This document shows positions 1-10,872 of a DNA stretch of 64,000 nucleotides, one piece after another. The DNA is from Vanessa cardui. Lineage: Eukaryota > Arthropoda > Insecta > Lepidoptera > Nymphalidae. Position 1 is the stretch's first letter; each line of letters opens with the position of its first letter. The notes below the pieces were generated by a model that was not told the origin of the DNA, searched no databases, and worked only from the letters and a program-made list of their open reading frames with translations. The DNA lies in NCBI RefSeq assembly GCF_905220365.1, contig NC_061130.1:5773501-5837500 (forward strand), given 5' to 3'. The position numbers and the translations under genes are program-made.

Positions 1-116
1 AAGTAGATATTATGCTTAGAATAAATTGATAATTTTTCTTCGAAATCAAACTGTATTTGGGATTTTTTTTTAATAAATGTTATAGTGTCATATTATTGTT
101 TAAATGTTTGATGTAG

Positions 117-2980
117 GTACTGGGGACTCTATTCGTTATAAGTTTCTCGACGCCGATATTCATGGCCGTGATCCTGCCCATCGGCGTCGTGTACTACGTC
201 ATACAGCGATTCTACGTGGCCACCTCGCGACAGTTGAAACGACTGGAGTCCGTGTCGAGATCACCGATATACTCGCACTTTGGGGAAAGTATCACAGGAG
301 CGACTACGATTCGAGCTTATGGAGTCACTAAAAGGTTTGTTTTTTTTTTTTAAATAATATACTAACATAATAATAACTTACACAACAACAACAACAACAG
401 CCTGTAAATTCCCACTGCTGGGCTAAAGGCCTCCCCTCCCCTTGAAGAGAAGGTTTGGAACATATTCCACCACGCTGTTCCAATGCGGTTTGGTGGAATA
501 CACATGTGGCAGAATTTCTATGAAATTTGTCACATGCAGGTTTCCTCACGATGTTTTCCTTCACCGCTGAGTACGAGATGAATTATAAAGACAAATTCAG
601 CACATGAAACAGCGGTGCTTGCCTGGGTTTGAACCCGCAATCATCGGTTAAAATGCACGCGTTCTAACCACTGGGCCATCTCGACTCAACCGACTCAACT
701 TACACGCTATGTGCTTAAGCTCTTCCTAAAGATCATATCGGTTCATAAAACAATATATAATGTTTCCTATTTTTGTATCTGTAAAAGTTATTTTAATAGA
801 TTCCTATAAAATGTATAAATAAGTAAATGTAGCAGCTCGTTTGCGTTGCCAGTTTAAATGGTCTTGGAACCCAATATTGCGTGAGTGCGAGTGAGTGTCA
901 TGGTCCCTGGGCGCAGGTTCGTGGAGGAGTCGGAGCGCGGCGTGGACCACAACCAGTCGTGCTACTACCCGAGCTGCATCGCAAACCGCTGGCTCGCCGT
1001 GCGCCTTGAAATGATCGGCAACCTAATCATATTCTTCGCGGCCCTCTTCGCCGTGCTGGGCAGGGACACCATCAACCCGGGCCTCGTCGGCCTCTCCGTC
1101 AGCTATGCCTTGCAGGTAGTACGGTTGCCTTAATAAAACATAACTATTATATTGCCTATATACATATTTAATGAACGGTCAACTGAGACACAACTATTAT
1201 ATTGCCTATGTACATATTTAATGAACGGTCAACTGACGTAGCCTCATTAACGGTTGCCTTAATAAAACACAACTATTATATTGCCTATATACATATTTAA
1301 AGAACGGTCAACTAAGAATTGAGAATTACCTCATGAAATGAAGAATGAAATCTTATAAAAACTCCGAGTGATTGTAAGAAACACCGAAAGTGGAGATTGA
1401 TTTTTTATTGTGCAATAACACAAAAACGTGCCAATAAAAGGTATAAAGTTAGATTTCATTTTTAATTAAAGACAATCGGATTTGTACTCATTTTAATAAT
1501 ATTTCATATTAATTACAATATATTTTTACTAGATAACACAAACATTGAACTGGCTCGTGAGAATGACATCCGAAGTGGAAACCAACATCGTCGCCGTTGA
1601 GAGAATAAAAGAATACGCAGAAACGACTCAGGTAAATATATTGCCTATATATAAGCAGAGCGAACCACCGCCTAGACACGGCCATTTATATAAGAATGAT
1701 TGATAATGATGATATGAATTTGACGACCTCCATGGTCGAGTGGTGTGTACACCGGTTTTCATGGGTACGCCACTCTGAGGTCCCGGGTTCGATTCCCGGC
1801 CAAGTCGATGTAGATTACCATTAGTTTTCTATGTTGTCTCGGGTCTGGGTGTTTGTGGTGCCGTCGTTACTTCTGATTTCCATAACACGAGTGCGATGTT
1901 GTCTCATATTTATAATGATTCCGTGCGCAGGAAGCGGCGTGGACGGTGGCCAAGGGCCCCGGCTCCACGTGGCCCGAGACGGGCGCGCTGCAGCTGGAGC
2001 GCCTGTCGCTGGGCTACCGCGCGGGCGAGCCGGCGCTGCGGGACCTCACCTGCACCGTGGCGCCGCGCGACAAGCTGGGCATCGTGGGCCGCACCGGCGC
2101 CGGCAAGTCCACGCTCACCCTCGGCCTCTTCAGGTACCCACCCGCCCCGCGCGCCCCACCCGCCCCGCGCGCCCCACCCGTCCCGCGCGCCCCACCCGCC
2201 CCGCGCGCCTCATGCTGACCGTTCTCGTTGCAGGATCGTGGAGGCGATGAGCGGCAGGATACTCATCGACGGAATCGATATATCGACGATTGGCCTGCAT
2301 CAGCTCCGGTCGCGCATCACCATCATCCCGCAAGACCCCGTGCTCTTCTCGGGTTCGCTGCGTATGAACCTTGATCCGTTCGGCGTGTACACCGACGAGG
2401 AGATTTGGCGCTCCCTCGAGCACGCGCATCTGAAGTCGTTCGTGCAAGGTGAGATGCTAAAGATAGAAATTGTCGTGATGATTTTGTACTAGAGGCACAT
2501 TTAAACGCTTCGGTCGACGTCCGCTCTCCCGCAGGTCTCCAGGCGGGCCTTCTGCATGAGATCTCGGAGGGTGGAGAGAATCTCTCGGTGGGTCAGCGCC
2601 AGCTGGTGTGTTTGGCGCGCGCGTTGCTGCGCAAGACGCCGCTTCTGGTGCTGGACGAGGCCACGGCTGCAGTCGACTTGGAAACCGACGACCTCATACA
2701 GGTCCATAGCTGTTCTTTACATGAAAAATATTGTTTAATATCGGTTTGAGCCAAAAACGACTATAATGCCATTTAACTATTACAGAAAACAATAAGATCG
2801 GAATTCGCATCTTGCACGGTCCTGACCATCGCACATCGTCTCAACACCATCATGGACTCCACTAAAGTAATGGTCCTGGACAAAGGACAGCTGGTGGAGT
2901 ACGCTCCACCGGAACAGCTATTGCAAGACAAAAACTCAATTTTCTACGGTATGGCTAAAGACGCCGGTCTCGTTAACTGA
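117..2980 (+). CDS. ABCC-family transporter (MRP1-like), 3' half, seven exons
   Basis: Exons read by frame and GT-AG sites: 117-334, 917-1115, 1533-1631, 1931-2133, 2234-2448, 2535-2701, 2786-2980 (TGA). The first three encode membrane helices and linker of TMD2. The last four encode a complete second nucleotide-binding domain: Walker A GRTGAGKST, Q-loop IIPQDPVLFSG, signature LSVGQRQ, Walker B LLVLDEAT followed by AAVD, and H-loop TIAHRLNTI. The protein ends KDAGLVN. By family knowledge this is an ATP-driven exporter of glutathione- or glucuronide-conjugated and other organic anions in the plasma membrane. The gene enters from the left, so its N-terminal TMD0, TMD1 and NBD1 are missing from view. 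The exons at 917-2701 are much richer in G/C at third positions than the final exon and the surrounding introns. Which ABCC subtype it is (1, 2, 3 or 4) cannot be settled from this half; the NBD2 resembles MRP1. Confidence 0.93.
381..688 (-). mobile_element. SINE, family A (tRNA-like head, TTG tail)
   Basis: Read on the minus strand this starts with a tRNA-like head (A-box-like TGGCCCAGTGG, B-box-like GGGTTCAAACCC), continues through a body with CATGTGGCAGAATTTC and GGAGGCCTTTAGCCCAGCAG-type blocks, and ends in a TTG repeat tail. It lies in the ABCC intron 335-916. Other copies are at 24864-25165, 37889-38168 and 48810-49115, with 3' fragments at 7272-7321 and 51638-51726. It is a retroposon and not a tRNA gene. 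Confidence 0.85.
1123..1314. repeat. Triplicated ~50-65 bp tandem repeat in ABCC intron
   Basis: A block reading CAACTATTATATTGCCTA followed by TACATATTTAA and GAACGGTCAACT occurs three times between 1141 and 1314. The first and third copies also share a preceding CGGTTGCCTTAATAAAACA. The copies differ by a few bases. It begins a few bases after the donor at 1116, so part of the donor-proximal intron sequence was itself duplicated. Confidence 0.85.
1722..1917 (+). mobile_element. SINE, family B (tRNA-like head), internally deleted copy
   Basis: The head has a B-box-like GGTTCGATTCC inside a tRNA-like stretch (gacctcc..ggtcgagtggt), followed by a body that matches the copy at 24337-24576 on the other strand. 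Compared with that copy, about 35 bp are missing between the ATAACACGAGTGC and GATGTTGTCTCATATTTAT blocks. The 3' end stops about 13 bp before the acceptor AG at 1929-1930 of the Walker A exon. Confidence 0.8.
2138..2209 (+). repeat. 18-bp GC-rich minisatellite (4 units) inside a 100-bp intron
   Basis: Four head-to-tail copies of CCACCCGCCCCGCGCGCC, with one C-to-T change in the third, fill most of the intron 2134-2233. The unit is a multiple of three, so the upstream exon frame runs through it as a Pro/Ala/Arg repeat until a TGA at 2216. It is far more GC-rich than the other introns in the window. Confidence 0.93.
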
Positions 2981-5900
2981 GTTTTATAATTATGCATTTA
3001 ATATAAACACGTGTTCAATTTGATATCTGTTGCTGACATGACGAGTAACCCGATAGAGGCCGACGTATGTTACAAATATACTTAACAATTGTTTTCTTAA
3101 TATTTAAATGTATCCTGAATAGCTTTACAACTTACTTTAGAACATATTTTATTATCTAATCGGTTTGCTCGGAATGTCACTAGCAAATACTCTATCTATG
3201 ATAAGAACGATGAATGGGCGATGTACATTAACAATAAGAGTCGTGTCTGACATGATGCATGCATTACCTCTGGTGTTATATGAAGAAACCTCTATACTTA
3301 ATTTTAATTATGTATCTTTCAAAACTCGAGACATTTTATACTATATACTTCACATTCAACTGATCTGCTCTGAACAGTAGCAATAATTACTCATGTATAG
3401 TTACCACTCCAGGCCGCCCATTACTTAATTATTTATATTTTATATACCCTCACATTAGTACTTATTTTTAAGTAATTTAATTATTAATATCCCGTTAAAT
3501 CCAGGATGACATTAAATATACAATCCGTTTTTTATACTATTTATATTATATAAAATTTTAATGAAAATATTGTTAACAGAATTCATAATAATTAATCATT
3601 TCAGTATTTTTTGTTTTCGTAGTGTGTACCTATGTCAGCCATCATACACGAGATTTTATTAAATGTTGCTAATTAGTTTATAATAATATAATTATAATAT
3701 TCATTTGATTATTTCGTACCTGTTTGTTGAAAAATGCGTACTTATTGGAAACTAAGATTTTTTTTAATTATTAAGTGCTTTAAATACACCGAATAGTATA
3801 TTAACATTAAATTGTAGAAGAATGATTGCTCTTATATTAAAATGGTCATAGGCTGAGATCTTACATAGACTTTAAACTAAAATCCTCGAATTTATTTGTC
3901 TTTTAAAGACCTCTCAAAAGTGTGCGACTATAAAGTTCATAAATAAAGAATTAATTATTATTTAATTAACAAAATCTTTGCATTTGTCACTTTTTTATCT
4001 CGCTATCTCCACTATAGTGAAACAAATCTATTTAACTCTTAAAGCACTGCCAGCTAAAATTAAATATTGCCAGTTAGCTAAATAATAGCTACTTACAACT
4101 GATTGATATGCTGATAGTTTTATTATACAATTACAGGTGCAATCCACATATTGTTGTTTATATGCCTCGTTGAAGGTTTTAATTTAATTTTTAGTAAATC
4201 GTGTTCATACTAACTTACAAGTTTATAAAGTACAGATATTTTATGAATTCGAAGAACTAAATATGTATTTTAATCAGAATGAATAGCACAAAATCCGCAA
4301 CTGACCGCCTGTTTTTAAAATAAAGAGATGAGCGCTCATTGGTCACGTATTACTTCATCTTCACTCATTGTTATTGACCAATGTACATTTAGACTACAGT
4401 CAATTAGTTAAACTGACTTAGATCTACGTCTCAGATACAGGAGGTTATAATATATTTCAATTATAATTTAACATTTGTTAAGACATGCCATGCCTGTAGT
4501 TAGATTACTGTTTCATTAGGTTTAAAAGTCTTTGTACCTCTTACAAAAAATAAACATACAAAGAGAGCATTTTGATTCAATCCTCGAACTTGTTAACTTA
4601 AATAAATGCGTACTAATATTATTTTCGTCGTAAGATGTTACAAATTATTTACAAAACTTTGTTTTAGTTACCTTAACTGTTAACTGGACAAATAGTGTTA
4701 ATTTTCATATTTTAATGATAAAAGCAAAAATGCAAATTGAAGAATTTGTGTCCGAGACACTGTAAGGATTTACTTAGTTTTGTAATCGCTTAAAATAGAA
4801 TACCTAAGTTATGTAATTTTTCGAAGTTTTTTTTTCGTTATAATGCTCATTAAAATGGTACCCTTACATTATTTGTTTGCATTACATCTACAATGATAAA
4901 AGTGCAACAAGTTTAGTCAATTAAGTCAATTTTACTTAATAAACATGTGAAACTTTACCGTGCATTGGTGAAAGTACTTCATTCAGATATTTTTAAGATT
5001 CAACTTGTACTTATTAAAAAAAAAGTGTGAAAAGTAAAAAATTACTAACCTAGATATGTATATATATATATATGTCATATGTAGGTTAATTTGCAGCTGA
5101 AATTAATTATGTATTGTATCTTGCCTTTACTGTTTTTTTTATTTAATACGTAATGTTAAAAAAAACGTAAACTTAATGTAAAATTGTGTAATTTTTATAT
5201 TTTATAACATAAGAGTTAAATGTAAATAACTGTAATAATATGAAAATTCCTAACAATAAAACATTCTTCTAGGAGCAATTATACAGTTAAATTTCGGTCA
5301 ATAAATATTTTTTTCAAGATTTACTTAATTTTTTTTTATTTTTAAATAAGTTTTCAGTGGACGACATGAAAAATTTTAGACTTCTAAGTTTATTTAATCG
5401 AATAATCACAATACAGGAATAAAAAGATTGTTACTTAAAATTGGATTTATTTTGTTTTCCACTTTTATGAATTATTCACAAACTTTTATTTATCTCCGTT
5501 ATTATATACAGGGCAGTGTTGGACTATCTATTAATTATCGACTTATAAGAAACAGGGTACTTTATCCTACTGCCTAAGAGCAAAACCACCAATAGTGTGA
5601 TTTTTTAACAAAAGAATGCATTGTAATCCAGCAAATTACATATCCAATGATAAGATTAAATATGTTATGCTCTAAAGTATAAAGAAGTGATAGCGATCAC
5701 ATGTAGTCACATTCAAACTAAGCAATCGAAATTTAAAAAAAAAACCGTCGAACACAATATTGGCGGCGCCCATGTTTTAACCTGTTCAATCATGTATTAT
5801 CTTCATAAGCGAAGATTGCCAAATAAATATTCAATAATAATCATTAGCCGGATTAGCCAGGGGCCGGATTACCGGGAATTAGGGATTACCCCAGTTTTCT

Positions 5901-6563
5901 TGAAAGAGAGTTTGAGTTCGTTATACTCATCTGCATTTTCATTTTATAATCTCAGATTATAATTGGGTATAATTTTTTTTTTCAAATTAGTTATGTACTA
6001 AACTGCTCAGAATATCCCTTTCACTGGCTACCTGTATGTCCTTTAAAAATTGCTGAGAAAGCTAACGTATTGGTATGTGTACTCCTAGGTTTACAATTTT
6101 GTTGTATATTAAAGGTTTTTATTTGGTAAATTCAAAACTTACTTACCTCAGATTTTAAAAATAAAATATTATAATTAAATCTTATAATATATTATTGGAC
6201 TTGTATTATGTCAGTGATTAACAAAAAATACTTTGATTATGGACATAAACACAAAAGCTTGCAACAAATGAAAGACCAATGATTGACAATGACATCCTAA
6301 CAGCCATCAGCTGTCACAATTCTATTCAATAGGTATTTAGACTATTTAGTAGTTAAGCTTGAGCGTATGTTTTAAAATATTAACCAAATATTTTGTAAAT
6401 TTCAAAAGAACAAAGGAAAATCTGATTAGACGCACATATAATTAAAAAAAATATTGCCGCAAATACAGTGTCTATGTTTTACAGTCAAATATAGTACAAA
6501 AATATAATGAGAAGAGAAAATTAAATTCAAGCAATTATTAAAATACTCTGTTAATGATCAATA
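2981..6563. other. AT-rich intergenic region, no supported gene
   Basis: This follows the ABCC stop codon and probably includes its 3' UTR; candidate AATAAA signals occur from about 3.9 kb on, none decisive. There is a (TA)n run near 5056-5074. Short open frames such as 3165-3380 and 5687-5962 have no recognisable domain and AT-driven composition, so I do not call them genes. Confidence 0.6.
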
Positions 6564-7142
6564 ATGGATATTATATTTAAGGTTGATTTAGACGAGAAAT
6601 TTAAAACCGTATGTATGCTAGTTTAACCATGGTTATTTTTATATATTTATAGTCAATGAATTTATTTCTAAATAAAAAATAACATTTATTTTTAGGTAAT
6701 TGAAGACATTATAAAACATTTATATGTTAAAAAAATTACCTCTACAATATTAAATGAGCAAGTTGTTGCAACGGCTAAAGAAGAAATTAAAGAACTTCTT
6801 ATTAAAAGTAATTTTAACAACCAGAAGATCGAAGGTTTTTTGACATCAAAAGGTTATAATGAAGAAAGAATTAGTATTTTTTCGTCATTAATTCAAAATA
6901 GAAGAGATGAATTACTTTATTTAACATTAGTTAACCTCAATAGTTCTTTTGGTGAAACAGTAGCAAAATTTGATTGGATTTTGAAGTTGGTATATGGTAC
7001 AAGTGAGCTCAAAAAGCTAAAATATCCATTGCTTCAGCTAGCACTGACAACAGTCAATGATGGGAAATGTCAACAAAGAAACTATGATATTAGTAAAGAT
7101 ATGTTAGTAAAAATAATTAGTGTCTTAGAAAATATTGATTAG
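6564..7142 (+). CDS. COMM domain-containing protein, COMMD8-like
   Basis: Two exons: 6564-6608 (15 codons, donor GTATGT) and 6696-7142 (TAG), giving 163 aa. The C-terminal ~60 residues form a COMM domain: an FDW motif, then LKLVYGTSELKKLKYPLLQL, followed by the NYDISKDMLVKIISVLE helix. The preceding NRRDELLYL matches the segment before the COMM domain in COMMD8 (human version KSRKDEI..., FDWQVKL, PLL). By family knowledge COMMD proteins form the heteromeric Commander complex with CCDC22/CCDC93, acting in endosomal recycling and NF-kB control. The protein is a little shorter than human COMMD8 (183 aa), mainly at the N-terminus. The start is the first ATG, in a short exon whose frame joins the next at a codon boundary. 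Family call is firm; the COMMD8 subtype is likely but not certain. Confidence 0.8.
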
Positions 7143-10100
7143 TTTAAGAATTAATCAGAATGTAAAATAATATTTTTGTTTTTAATTTCTACTTTAGAAT
7201 TGTGAAAACATGTATCTATTTATGCAACCATTAAGCTATTTATTAATTGTATATTGTAGTGTAAACCTGTGTTTGGAACAGCGTGGTGGAAACGCAGCAG
7301 TGGGTCATTTACAGGCTGTTATTTTACTTCATCTATAACTTCTTGCCTATTTTAAATTTTTATGTACTCAATATATGTTTAGTTATCATTTTAGAGATAT
7401 ATTATTTTTAAAATTAAACTTTGTTTTAAAATTAAGCATTCATCAAAATATATTTATAATTTTGTTTTCATGAGATATTTCTGATTAATTGGTATGTAAT
7501 AAGGTACTATTTATTTGCTTATGTATATATTTGGTTTAATGAAAAAGATAATTAGCTATTGCAGTGGTAATAAAACTAATATGTTTAATTATACATTAAG
7601 ATAAATTGTACATTCCTACTAAAAAATACCCTGTCCCTTATGATATGTAAATTTGACAAGACCAGAAGACTACTATAACATGATATTTTGGGAAGAATAA
7701 ACCATTCACTTTGTTAGCAAAACATTACTGAAAATTCCGAATTTATCTTATCATTTCAAGTTGAACACTTGTCAAACTCTTGGTCCATAGAGTAGTAGTA
7801 CAAGAAGCTTCATTAAAAGTACAATACCTCGCCTTGCTACCTCCATTGTTGACAAGAGTGGGGGCTGGCCCGTTTTTTTCCCAGAGGTTTGGAATTGCCA
7901 TTCAACGTGGAAACACTAGCATTATTGCGATGCACATGATCAAGATTTATACAGTAACTATTAATTCATTTAATTCATATTGGTATTTATTTAATAGCTT
8001 AATGTTAATTTTTATGTAAATAAACATTTCAGAGCCTAACAATACATAATAAAAATATATACACCTATATTATATCTTTTAATTGCCAGTTTGGTAAAGA
8101 TCATTCTCAATCATCCATCTCTTCCCTACTTATATCTTAAGAAATATGTTTCCACTACATGGCCAATATAGATGTAATATATTACTTTATTTGTAAAAAT
8201 GGTATTTATAAGCAAACAGGGATGGGATATTGGGTCGACACCTAATTAACATGTGATAAGTTATTGATTTGCGTTAACAACTATTTTTGAAAATGACATA
8301 CTTTTCATTTTAACCCTAATGAGCATTGATACAATTTTATAGACTGAATTTATAAAGGAGTCCTAATCGAAATTACAATTAAAGTTTAATTTTTAACCGA
8401 TATGTTAATCAAAATGCCGATTAACTTTAGCACATCGAAGGCCACCATCGTCAGGAAACCTGTGTATTTTGAAATGAATATCTTCCAGATGAAAGTCCAT
8501 TAACTAGAATTTTGTATATTAAAATAAAGAAAGAAATGTTTATTAGGACACAATATTATAAGTATAAAAAATTTAAACCAAAAAAAAAAGATAAACAACA
8601 AAAATAAAAACATATTAACTAACTTTAACTACTCACTAACTTAATAATTAATATAAAAAAAAAAAACAACACAGTGATACTTAACATTTAAATAAGTTCT
8701 ATTCTTTCGTTTTTGGGTGCTCCTGACAAGTCTTTTAGTTCGATATGGCATTCTTATAAATCTGATGAGTAGATGTTTCAGGAAAAGAAAGGAAGTTCAG
8801 GTAAATAAAAATCGGATGTGTATTTTTAAATTTTATTGATTAGAGACATTCACACATCAAGATTAAATTTCGGTAAAATAGAACTTAAAAATATTTATAT
8901 AAAAATGTTTAATGAATACAATTTTAAATTCCTATTTAATTTAGGTACAGTAATAGTAACATGAGCAGACAACATACAAATAATATTTCAGCATTATAAT
9001 AAAATATACATACTTCGAATTGGCACTTCTGCATTAAATATATTATATATATATGTATAAATATCAAGTATTAGGTGAATGAAGCAGATCGATGGGATTG
9101 TTTTTTGAGAATTTGTGCTTTCCGCTAACTTACTATTAATAATTTTGAGCGAACGTAATTTCTAAAAAATACACTATAGGTTAGTTCATTTTTATGAATT
9201 CTAAAAACTAGTCACTTATTAATAATAATACGTTAACTACCAGTAAGCCTATAAAAATCATTTCGTCTTTATGATCAGTCAATTTTATCAAGGAATGTAA
9301 CCGAAAAAATGTTTTTTTTTTTTTTTTTAATATAAATTAGCGGATTCGAAGATATTATACTGTTCAGTCTACGATAGGTTCAGGAATCATTTGGAAATAC
9401 ATTTGATATGGAATGTCTCACTCGTATTTACTGCTAATATGTTAGGAAGTATTTCCGTCCTCCATTCATGCAGATGTGTCACTTCAAATTTTATAAAAAA
9501 TGTATAAAATTACAAAAATGTTTAGGAAATCATTTTGTTGGACACAATTCGACAAATGACAGTAATATAAAACCTTACGTAGGTATAGTCTAATCGTATG
9601 TATAAGTGTGAAATAATACACTACTAATAGCAGCAATACCCACTGCTTTCTCTAAATCGTTACAAATACTACACATCTAAATAGTACATATAATTGATTG
9701 TAGGTTTGTATATGCATAAAAATGTATAGATAAATCGAAAACTTGGCCACTGAATATTAAGTCCAATTTTATTTAAAAATATCCACGCCTAAATGTATAA
9801 AGTAACACAATTTCTTCACGAAATGCCTAACATCTTACCGTATCTCACTAGGCGAAGGAGCGACTTACATATACTGGAGTTGAATTTCACACGTGCGCTT
9901 TAGAAAGAGAGCTCAGATCCAAATTTACACAACTTATAATTAAAGGAGTAGAATAATAACATAGGTGCATAAAATATACTTAAAGAATTAAATGAAATCA
10001 ATTTTTTATATCACTTATAACAATATACAAATGCAAATTTCAACTTTAATTCGACGATAGAATTTAAGAAAAAATAAGTTTATGAAAACGTAATTATTCG

Positions 10101-10872
10101 TATATACATAATAGTGTCTCATTATTAAAACCTATAATATTTTTATAATTTTTCGAGTAACGCATTTTTAATTATCAATATTAGTATTTAATATGTAATG
10201 TTTTAAGCTTTTCCTCATCGTAAAAGCTGTAACATGTTCGAAACTGTGAGGCAAGTAAACATGTATTTGTTGTATATCGATATGTACTATACAACAAATG
10301 CATACATTCACATCGTTTTACGGTATATCCAAAATCCTTCGTGGAAACTACATTGAAATGTAATAAGTATTGTTGTAACTCGTATGATTAAATACTACAT
10401 AATTTTATTTTTACGTACTAGTAAATTTTTTAAGCTACTGAATGCCAATTATCATACGAATATTACAAAATGTTTAAAATTTTTCTAAGAGCAAATAGAA
10501 ATCGCGAAGTACTTAAGGAGCGAGTCACACGCCAGACGACATAACTAATACCCCTGTAATAATGGCACCAACTTATCGCACCGTATACTGCCTATATAAC
10601 TTTGTTATTGTATAAAATCGTAAAAGATCATTCTAGCGAATTAAAATATATATAAAACCTTAATTTAACAAAAGCAAAGCACGCTAAACTTAAACTATAC
10701 TCGTTCTAGATGTAAGGTCTTATTCAAAATTGAAATTCTCATATTTGACGTAAGAAATTGTAATCGAACTTAGTTCGATATCACACCGCGATACTTAATG
10801 GAAATAAATTAAAGGCTCATTTTTAGACATACGTCTTGTGGACTGCTGTACGTGAAACTCTCTGCGTGGCTA
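7143..10872. other. AT-rich intergenic region with possible decayed LINE piece
   Basis: I see no supported gene. At about 7780-7930 a frame encodes GPFFSQRFGIAIQRGN, which resembles the C-terminal region of non-LTR retrotransposon polyproteins; there are no other domains and it is probably a remnant. Poly-A/T tracts occur at 8580-8590, 8656-8666 and 9310-9329. An imperfect palindrome (ATTTGTTGTATA / TATACAACAAAT, 10265-10299) is the only other structure noticed. Part of this region may be 3' UTR of the Akap200 gene, which ends at 10873 on the minus strand. Confidence 0.5.
7272..7321 (+). mobile_element. SINE family A, 3' fragment
   Basis: About 50 bp matching the body end of family A (TTTGGAACAGCGTGGTGGAA, then CAGCAGTGGG, then TTTACAGGCTGTT) sits 130 bp downstream of the COMMD gene. 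A stretch between the two body blocks has been deleted, and the tRNA-like head is absent. Confidence 0.7.

Noticed and set aside
1831..2492. Long open frames at 1831-2250, 1896-2492 and minus 2130-2447
   Set aside because: They are other frames of the ABCC NBD2 exons and the GC-rich minisatellite; the ABC motifs lie in different frames joined by splicing.
7780..8019. Possible small gene at 7780-8019
   Set aside because: Part resembles a decayed retroelement C-terminus (FFSQR..AIQRGN); the rest is AT-driven with no domain.
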